This document shows positions 57,201 through 64,000 of a DNA stretch of 64,000 nt, piece by piece (position 1 is the stretch's first letter; each line of letters begins with the position of its first letter). The translations under genes and the position numbers were made by a program. This DNA comes from Uranotaenia lowii. Lineage: Eukaryota; Arthropoda; Insecta; Diptera; Culicidae. The notes beneath the pieces were generated by a model. That model was not told where the DNA came from. It made no database searches and saw only the letters and a list, made by a program, of their open reading frames with translations. The stretch spans positions 117,465,003 to 117,529,002 of the forward strand of contig NC_073693.1 of NCBI RefSeq assembly GCF_029784155.1. Direction: 5' to 3'.

Positions 57201-59084
57201 GATAAAAAGAAAAAAATAAATGGAAAGGTTTTCAACATTTTTAAGGTATCATTAGGCATTTTTTTTTATTTATTAAATACCTTTATTTCCCGAGTTCTGA
57301 CTGTTTTCAAGAAAGTATTATTTTTTCGGATTTTGAAAAACTGTGGGGAAACGTGGGCCATCAAATCCAAATTGACTAGATAACGTGCAAAGTTTTTGAG
57401 TTGACCTAAAACTAAAATTTTATTATTCATTTAGTTATTGTAAAGTGATTTCAGATGAGGAAATAAAAATAAATTGTGTATGATCGAATAGCTTCTAGGA
57501 CCTGACTCGCGAACGTTTCTATAGGATTTATGTTCGTCTCTATCGCATTAGAAAAGATGGACAAAACATTTTTCATACCTCTTCATTTGGCATGAGAAAA
57601 CTTTACAGATAGTTAAAACGTATTTTAAGTTCTGAATGTATAGAAAAACATCGAAATATAGGTGACCCAAGATACCCCACAAATTGTGGCCCACGATTCC
57701 GCATAAGCAATGATTTGCAAATTGGTTGCGTTTGTATGACTTATTGATGTTCCATCAAAAAATCCTTTTCCACGTGAAAGAGCATGGCAAAACTACGATC
57801 AAAAGCGTTTGAACAAATTTTTGTTATGTACATTAGGTCTCCCACAAATGCAATTTTGTGAGTGCTTGTTTGATTATGTAAGTACAATCTTCTAAGCTAG
57901 TTATATAAAAGATGCATATGATACGTACATAAGTCAACAACATATAGAAAATCATGCTTACGCAAAGAGACGGCGATGACAGTTGGATTGAGATTTTTAT
58001 CTCAACACACAGCATGTTACCCCACTCTCCCCTACTATCTACTTAATTTTACTCTTTTTATGCAATTCGATTCAAGCCCTCAAAATACACCATCTAAAAA
58101 TAATCGGGGGCTGAAAAGGCTATACATTAGGGTTGGTAAATGGTAGATTAGTATGTGGAAAACGTACGTATGAGGCCGACTTAAAAAATATCGATTCAGA
58201 GTCCACTTTTTAAATAAGTTCTGGGTCCAAAAATTTAAACAAAGTTTATATATAGGTACTAGCAGACCCGGTAAACTTCGTCTTACCATGTTAAACTTGG
58301 CGTCCATTTTCAATTATTCCTAGTTTTTTTTTACATTTCCCTTCTTTCCCTTTACTCGAATCGTCCCGCTTAATTCTATCAAAATTAAACCATTTAATTT
58401 TAACTCAACGGGTCTTTTAAAATCCAATTTTTGTTACTTGTCCCATAAATAACTGTATGTTGATAATATGTATGTTCCGTTTGCTGTATTCCATTTAGTG
58501 ATTTATTCCGTTTCGTTCGAGTTCACAATAAGGCTTAAACCGAAATAAAAAGTATCTCATTTATTGGAATATATTGCTTATGAATCTTTGGAAAATTTTA
58601 GAACTGTTTTCCGAATATTTTGCCTAACGCAGCGCTTTCAGCTCCCAATTAGCTTTGGATGGTGTATATTTAAGAGCTGAATAATTGAAACACGTAAGAA
58701 AAGATTTTTTACTAACCATTTTCAAACAGCTTTTTATTCATCATCCTCATGCTTCAAAGCAGTTTGAATTAAAATCCATATTTTCACCAAAATCCTTTCC
58801 AAAAAGTTTCGCCTGATACTTAAGTTATAGACTTTACACATTTCAACTTAAAATGTTCCCAAACAGCATTTGTCATGGCATTAAATCTGACGATTTTGTA
58901 TACTGAAAATTCCTTTTTTTTTATTCAAGCAAAAAATGCAAATTATTCATTTGATTTCATTTAGGATTATGTAATATTTTTAAGATTAATAACATTTAAT
59001 TGAAAAGCAGATTTTTTTAAATTTAATAGATCGAAATGAAATAATCTGTTCAGGCTTTGATGGTTTCGTGAGTTCATTTCAAAA
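54263..59084. other. AT-rich sequence, no gene seen
   Basis: Scattered short frames lack domains. A block at 55650-56100 is GC-richer (minus frames 55652-55900 and 55740-56018) and could be host sequence. TACTAGCAGACCCGGTAAAC at 58257 resembles the LINE 3'-end-like motif at 11183. GTGGGCCA-containing tracts around 57140-57360 and 57660-57720 look like ends of further TIR elements but have no confirmed partners. Confidence 0.4.
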
Positions 59085-59917
59085 ATGAAACATAGGGGCA
59101 AATGCAAACGAATATCACCACAGTTCAACTTTCATATTTTCTGAAAAAAAAATCATATTTTCATAAAAAATATTAGTTATGTTGACAAAAAGAAATATCG
59201 AAGTTTACATTTGTCCTATTTATTGGGGCAAGTGATAACAAATAGGTCTTTTTCAGATGCGTCAGTGAAAAGACTTTAAAATGAATATAATACTTGTTCT
59301 TGTTTGTCTGTTTTATCAACTTTCATTGATATATACTAAGTTTTCTCCGGAATAAGTTAATGCTTGGTACTTCAATTTTTATGAATGCTGTTCAACCAAA
59401 AGACCTTGATTTACAAAGACCTTTATAATAATTTTGAATATCCGCTTCAGACTCAACACTCGGGATATCCTTTCTGGCCATTTTGGAGATAAAATTCTTG
59501 AATTGTAGATGTTTCATTGCTAAATGGCGCGTTTTCACTTACTCCACCAAAGAAATTACATGAATTAATATTACTTTTAACACTTTCAGGTCATATTAAA
59601 AGTTCATCATAAAAATCTGCTGCCCCGTGAATATCAATCACAAAAAAACTTTTCAACAAAAAAGTGAATCAAAAGTCTCTTCTATGTAGCCAAAATATGT
59701 TAAACAAAAACATACTTTTCATGTTAAGTTCGTACTTGAATTGTGTGTAAACAAACAGTAAACGTGTAAACAGTTTTTTGATGAATGATTTAAAAAAAAA
59801 GAGTTGAGTTTATTTAATCAGATAGTTTTTTTGGGCCCAACAATTTTTAGATGAAGAATTAATGTATACACTTTTCGTAAAAGTTGAAAGTTTGCACTTG
59901 CTCTAGTTTACGTTCTT
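59085..59917 (-). mobile_element. pogo-like TIR element, inverted relative of 37940-38860
   Basis: Read on the minus strand it follows 37940-38860: an AGAGCAAGTGCAAACTTTC start, the central GTTGATAAAACAGA and GAAGCGGATATTCAAAAT stretches (GTTGATAAAACAAA and GAAGCGGATGTTCGAAAT in the other copy), and a terminal GTTTGCATTTGCCCCTA on the plus-strand left side. Both tips are worn. About 75-80% identity by eye, so the family is old. Confidence 0.6.
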
Positions 59918-60289
59918 AATTGAAAATTCTTCCGGAAAATTCATATCCTCACTTTTTGTTTTAGAAAAGTAGATTATTTTATTGATAACTTCAACTTACG
60001 TTTGCAAAAAATCAAAAAGTTCATTCGGCCTTTAAAAACTTCAATCCTATCTAATCTATTTCAAAAAAACAGACTCTCGTTCAGTTAATGTGTCCAGCGT
60101 TCTAAGCGTATCGGATTATACGAAATTGAATGTGAAGCTTCCCAATTTTTAATTTTCAAACGTCTAAAAAGTGTCATTATTTTATATTTATCATTACCAA
60201 ATTCATATCTTTTGGACAACAATTTACTACTTAAATTAACACGAATTAAAAATTGTTTTAATATTTAAAATCGTTTATATGGTTTTGAT
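59918..60289. other. AT-rich sequence, no gene seen
   Basis: Nothing recognisable between the pogo-like element and the tandem duplication. Confidence 0.4.
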
Positions 60290-60362
60290 TCGATCGATAA
60301 AATATCAATTCGTGTCACATCTAGGCGTCATTTATTACCATGTGCTGTGTACAAATAAGTAA

Positions 60363-61165
60363 GGGAACATCCATAAATGACGTAGCATTTGTGGGGGAGG
60401 GGGGGAGTTTGACTTTGTGTGACGATGTGTGACGAGAGGGGGGGTAGGGGTTCAAGTTAAGCTACGTAGCTTTAATTTTAAAAAAAATCAAAATTGAGCA
60501 AAATTATGCCTAATTCAATCCAGTCTGAACTTGTAGCTTTTGACTCCTACTGCCCGACTGTTTTCAAGCGTATCAAGGAGCGTACATGCAAGAAATGCAA
60601 TTTATATTTTGCTTCAAATGTTCTCCAAAAGGAGCATAGCAAAATCCACAAGGCCCCAGCCTCGAATAGAAAGATTCGTCCAAAGCGAATTGTAGGCAAA
60701 AGAGGACACGAAGTGCTGGTCATCACTCTGGAGGACGATAGAGAGTAGGTGGAGGCAGCTGACATCGCAGATGCAATTATTCCAGCCGAACAGACGATGG
60801 AGGAAAGCTGCCCAACGATTTCATTGGAATCCAGAATGGAGATAATTTGGACTGACGCAACTGATTGAATACTCACTAGCTATCCTGTTTGTTGAAAGGT
60901 AGCTTGATTTTTTTGACTGATTGATATGCTTTTTTAAACTTCCATTTATAACTTCTTTCCCATTTTTTGTTATTTTTTGTATTGTAAAATGCTGATAATA
61001 AAAGTAAAAATTAAAACCAATTTTTTTAAATGGGGAGGGGGGGGGGTTATTAAAGCTACGTTATTATCTAGGGGGGGTATATGACTTTGTGACGAAATGC
61101 TACGAGGGGGGAGGGGGGGGTGTAAAAATTCACAAATAAAAGCTACGTCATTTATGGATGTTCCC
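60363..61165 (+). mobile_element. PIF/Harbinger-like element, 803 bp, perfect 24-bp TIRs
   Basis: Both ends read GGGAACATCCATAAATGACG then TAGC, with no mismatch over 24 bp, and are flanked by TAA (60360-60362, 61166-61168), the 3-bp TWA duplication usual for PIF/Harbinger. Subterminal blocks GGGGGAGGGGGG and GCTACGT recur near both ends. The centre carries a C2H2 zinc-finger ORF and a downstream ATAATAAAAG poly(A)-type signal (60993), not a Harbinger nuclease. Confidence 0.75.
60506..60868 (+). pseudogene. small C2H2 zinc-finger protein, one nonsense codon
   Basis: From the ATG at 60506 the frame runs 80 codons to a TAG at 60746. Reading on in the same frame gives another 40 sensible, acidic residues to a TGA at 60866, so the TAG looks like a single nonsense mutation. 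Residues about 29-49 hold CKKCNLYFASNVLQKEHSKI then H, a C-x2-C-x12-H-x3-H zinc finger with Phe and Leu at the usual core positions, followed by a basic patch (NRKIRPKRIVGKRG). This would be a DNA- or protein-binding accessory factor. Its place inside the TIRs suggests either the second (Myb-like/DNA-binding) gene of the autonomous element or a captured host exon. Confidence 0.6.
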
Positions 61166-61690
61166 TAAGAACGTGCATAAGAAATATAGGTTCTTGGCGC
61201 CTAATTTTAAAATTTTTGCAGCGACCAATGAACAGTATGCTTTGGTTACTATTATCTTGCAACGACGTTTGCTAGCGACGCCTCGCCCATGGAGACGAAA
61301 AACAAACCCCTCGAAGAAAAGAAAATCTCTAAAAATGGATGCCTGACATTTCAATTTCTGATTTTGGCAAAACAAATATTAAATGTTTTATTCGATCAGC
61401 AAAATGTCAACCTGAGTCACATCTAGGCGTCATTCATAACCATGTGAGCTAGGAATCAAGAACAAAAAAAATCACATCAAGGCATCATATCGCCACCATT
61501 TGCATTGAAAATATGCTTGGTTGAGAAATACGCGCCAAAATATTCTCACTGATCAGTATGCTATGCCATAGTTACTATCTTCTAACGACGTCAGGTCGCG
61601 ACGCCTCGACCTTGGAGACGAAAAACAAACCGCCCAAAGGAAAAAAAAATCTCGAAAAAATGGAAGCCATGACTTTCATTTCATTCAAAA

Positions 61691-61959
61691 AACTACAAAT
61701 TTAATAATTACGGACATTTGATGCTACTTTGTGTTGTTTTTATTCGATATAAACCGATTCGCATGGCTACAGAATATTCTAAACATAATTTCATTCGAAT
61801 CGTTTCGGTCATTTCGGAGGAGTAGTACTACAAACACCGTTACAAGAGAATTTTATATAATAGATATATTTTTAAATTTTATTTGGGTCAAATACTCTAC
61901 GTGAAAAATGAAATTGTCGTTTAAACATGCAATGAGAACATCCCAAGCAACCAAAAGTC
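61691..61959. other. AT-rich linker
   Basis: No features seen. Confidence 0.4.
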
Positions 61960-61969
61960 GCATATCTAC

Positions 61970-62290
61970 TTAAACTCGTGCCTCCAAAGTTTGGATTTCG
62001 CTAAACAAAGGTTCCAAAGGGAATCGGTACCGAATTATCTCGAATGTGAGCAAGAAAGCTACAAAAGGTTCCTCAAATAGCCTTCTATGGACTCGAAGTT
62101 CCAAGAATTTTCTCAAATAGCCTTTTTTGTGACATGTAAATCGCATCTTCACAGTATAAAAGTAACAAATTAGGTCTCAAACAGCCTTCTGTGAACTTAA
62201 AGTTCCAAAATGTTCCTCAAATAGCCTTCTGTGAACTTCAAGTTCCAAAAAGTTCCTCAAATAGCCTTTTTGAGACATGTCCACCATTTC
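61970..62290. repeat. minisatellite, unit about 40 bp
   Basis: Repeats of CCTCAAATAGCCTTCTGTGA followed by ACTTCAAGTTCCAAAA occur at about 62070, 62170, 62215 and 62255, with a longer variant containing TTTTTGTGACATGT. Four to five copies, about 85-95% identical. Confidence 0.75.
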
Positions 62291-62765
62291 ATGAATATGG
62301 AATGAGAACGAACATCACAAAAGGGCATATAATAAATAAATCATTTTTTTAAGCTTGGAAATTGTGAAATGTATAATTTATTTTAAAACTTCAACTCAGA
62401 ACAACTTAAAGCTAACTCGCAAATAATTGTTTTTTGGAAAGAGTAATTATTTTGACATTATAAAATTTCGTCCAACTATTTTTACTTACCACGAATTTAT
62501 CACCCATTAAAAGTCAGTTGAAGCAATTCATTAATAATATATCAAGATAAACTTAAAAATTTGTATAATTTCATGCTTAACAGTTATAAACATGGAATTC
62601 CATTTTTTAAACCGATATTATTTTAACCGATATGATTGATTTATATGCCGTCTCGTAATGTTTCTTAGTAATAATCAACATGCGTCTTTGCTGCTGGCCG
62701 CTGGCTGCCCTTGCGGGTATTCTAAGAAGTTTATAACCACTTTGAATTTTTGCTGCAAACAAGGT
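62291..62765. other. AT-rich sequence, no gene seen
   Basis: Nothing recognisable. A GC-richer part at 62680-62720 contains GCTGCTGGCCGCTGGCTGCC. Confidence 0.4.
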
Positions 62766-62850
62766 AACATTTAGGCGTTGCCTCGTGGCAGCGTGTTTGG
62801 CTATCATCTCGGAGGATCGGGTTCATATCTGGTACCAGGACTATTTTTTT
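62766..62850 (+). mobile_element. tRNA-like SINE head or tRNA pseudogene
   Basis: CGTGGCAGCGTGTTTGGC has A-box character and GGATCGGGTTCATATC B-box character (consensus GGTTCGAATCC with two changes), followed by a T-run at 62845. CTCGGAGGA precedes the B-box, as in SINE family 1 at 8823. No complete cloverleaf can be drawn with confidence, so it is read as a SINE head. Confidence 0.4.
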
Positions 62851-64000
62851 CCATTAGGTTGTTTGATTGCTTGAGTAAGCGAATTAAATAATTGTGTAAC
62901 AGAACTGGCCTTCGTGGCGGCATGTATCAAACAATGTCAAAAACAAAGCAATTAAGTAAGGTCAATTATGGAAGGAATAAAGATGGATACCGAGAAACCA
63001 GCAGCACCACATGGGCTGGTGGTGACCAAAGTAAGAGAGGAGAAGAGAATTATTTTTTGTTTTTGCTGATTAAACGTTTAATTGTGGGCTGAATAGAAGG
63101 CCATTCAAATCTATTATGGAACGTCAAAGTTTCAATAAGAACTTAAACTTTGAGCTGAATAAAACGAACTTTAGCACATTGCTTATGCTGATTAAACTGT
63201 GTTCGACCTTTTAAACGAGACTTTAAGTTGCTTGGGGTTTTACTCATTGCGTTTTAAAGGACAATTTGCACCAAAATACAATCTTTGAACAGCCATAACT
63301 TTTTTGTCTTAAGTCCATTTGAGTTGCAGTCTCTAGGTGAAATGGTAGTCTTAATAAATATTTCAATTCGTCGCCCCCATGCAAAAGTTTGTTCTCCACT
63401 TCTACTCCACATCTACTATTTGAAGGGTGAGCCCTCAGGTTCCCAGACATTATGCAATTTTGGGACACCCTACTATACATTTGACAGAAAAATTACGGAA
63501 AGGTCCAAAAATTGCTCGATTTACCCCTTTCTACAGTACTGATTATCCACTAAATGTACCTCTACATTCCAATGCTACACGTGTGCCGTACGATAACAAT
63601 AAAATTAGCAAAGATTTATCGCCCCAGTTGAATTCCTTCCAACCCATTAGATTACTAAAATGTCACGTGCTGGGTGGCAAAGATCGAACCGGTATCATAT
63701 GTATGAATGAACCCAAAGTCTCGGTTTCAACAACATAACCTAGGCGCAAAGAGAGAAGAACGACGCCAAAACGGCGAAATTCTAACAACGGAAGCCAGAT
63801 TGGGCCCAGAATGGACGTCCATAGCAGGAATACAAATGACTCTACAAATCGACCTATCCGGGAGTCTGGCTGTTTGCTTGCCACCCACTTGATTTTGGTC
63901 TAGCCTCTAGTCCTAGCGAGATGCTTCCAGCAGTCAGGTGAACCGCCACCGGATGGTGAAGATATTTATTTAACCCTTTCCGGTGCGAGGGAGGGACCTC
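62851..64000. other. unique sequence, no gene assigned
   Basis: 63118-63250 is the partner of the repeat at 930-1095. The rest, of intermediate GC from about 63540, holds short frames on both strands (63427-63738 plus, 63663-63884 minus) without domains. The end of the window may enter a new element or host gene; nothing decides it. Confidence 0.35.

Larger units (their letters stand above)
60290..61690. repeat. tandem duplication of about 300 bp, first unit split by a transposon
   Basis: Unit 1 is 60290-60362 plus 61166-61380; unit 2 is about 61390-61690. Shared landmarks in order are GTCACATCTAGGCGTCATT, CAGTATGCT.TG, CGACGCCTCG, GGAGACGAAAAACAAAC and AAAATCTC.AAAAATGGA. Unit 2 lacks the 803-bp element, so it is the empty site. 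A frame in the unit (61158-61346) is short and has no domain. Confidence 0.65.

Noticed and set aside
61970..62290. CRISPR-like array
   Set aside because: The repeats are contiguous, imperfect minisatellite units without unique spacers, in a eukaryotic context.

Overview
The window reads as a stretch of nuclear genome from a dipteran insect, most likely a mosquito. It is about 65% A+T, has no prokaryote-style gene packing, and is filled with decayed transposable elements of insect type: DD37E Tc1/mariner elements, R1-clade and jockey-like LINEs, Penelope-like elements with GIY-YIG domains, tRNA-derived SINEs, a solo LTR with TGTT...AACA ends, and a P-element-like transposon. The organism call is inferred from these families. 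No complete host gene, rRNA or confident functional tRNA was seen; almost all long open frames are transposon relics or come from simple repeats.

Layout. 0-9 kb: a foldback-type MITE (2.4-3.1), a LINE reverse-transcriptase relic (4.0-4.4), two adjacent DD37E elements (4.66-7.02; the first is split by a 661-bp TIR element), a 5'-truncated LINE (7.6-8.67) and a SINE (8.74-9.06). 9-19.3 kb: two inverted arms of one repeat (9.06-10.43 and 18.29-18.88, plus short flanks at 7.31 and 18.87-18.97). One arm holds a 651-bp solo LTR with a 5-bp target duplication; the other arm is the empty site. Between the arms lie a Penelope C-terminal relic (10.7-11.1), a second SINE copy (13.05), a 750-bp near-palindrome (15.07-15.82) and a 1.9-kb minisatellite with a 9-bp period (15.82-17.76).

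21-36 kb: a hammerhead-like hairpin (21.1), a hAT-like end (22.3), a 921-bp TIR element (22.8), a second SINE family (27.3), an R1-clade LINE relic with GC-rich 3' tandem arrays (29.7-32.05), a SINE with a 19-bp target duplication (32.06-32.52), a LINE ORF1 relic (32.6-33.2), a mariner relic split by a smaller TA-flanked element (33.2-34.3), and a third DD37E copy carrying a 467-bp (AC)n tract (34.5-36.15).

37-51 kb: a pogo-like TIR element (37.9-38.9; inverted relative at 59.1-59.9), a SINE (40.0), a Tc1-like TIR element (41.4-42.2), a perfect 112-bp tandem duplication but for one base (47.5), and a satellite whose units change orientation near 49.7-50.0.

51-54.3 kb is the most interesting part. 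A Penelope-like element on the minus strand is split by a 1518-bp transposon with P-element hallmarks (CATGATG ends, subterminal inverted 13-mers, 8-bp duplication GTCGGGAC). That transposon carries a spliced-looking fragment resembling the XPC-binding domain of Rad23. A second Penelope copy lies head to head with the first. Several Penelope-associated segments share a CTGAAGA-stem-loop-GAAACGTH motif that resembles a hammerhead ribozyme. 60-62.3 kb: a PIF/Harbinger-like element with perfect 24-bp TIRs and a C2H2 zinc-finger ORF, inside one unit of a tandem duplication, followed by a short minisatellite.

The genes here do not form a pathway; the logic of the region is nested insertion, and several empty-site comparisons fix the boundaries and order of events.
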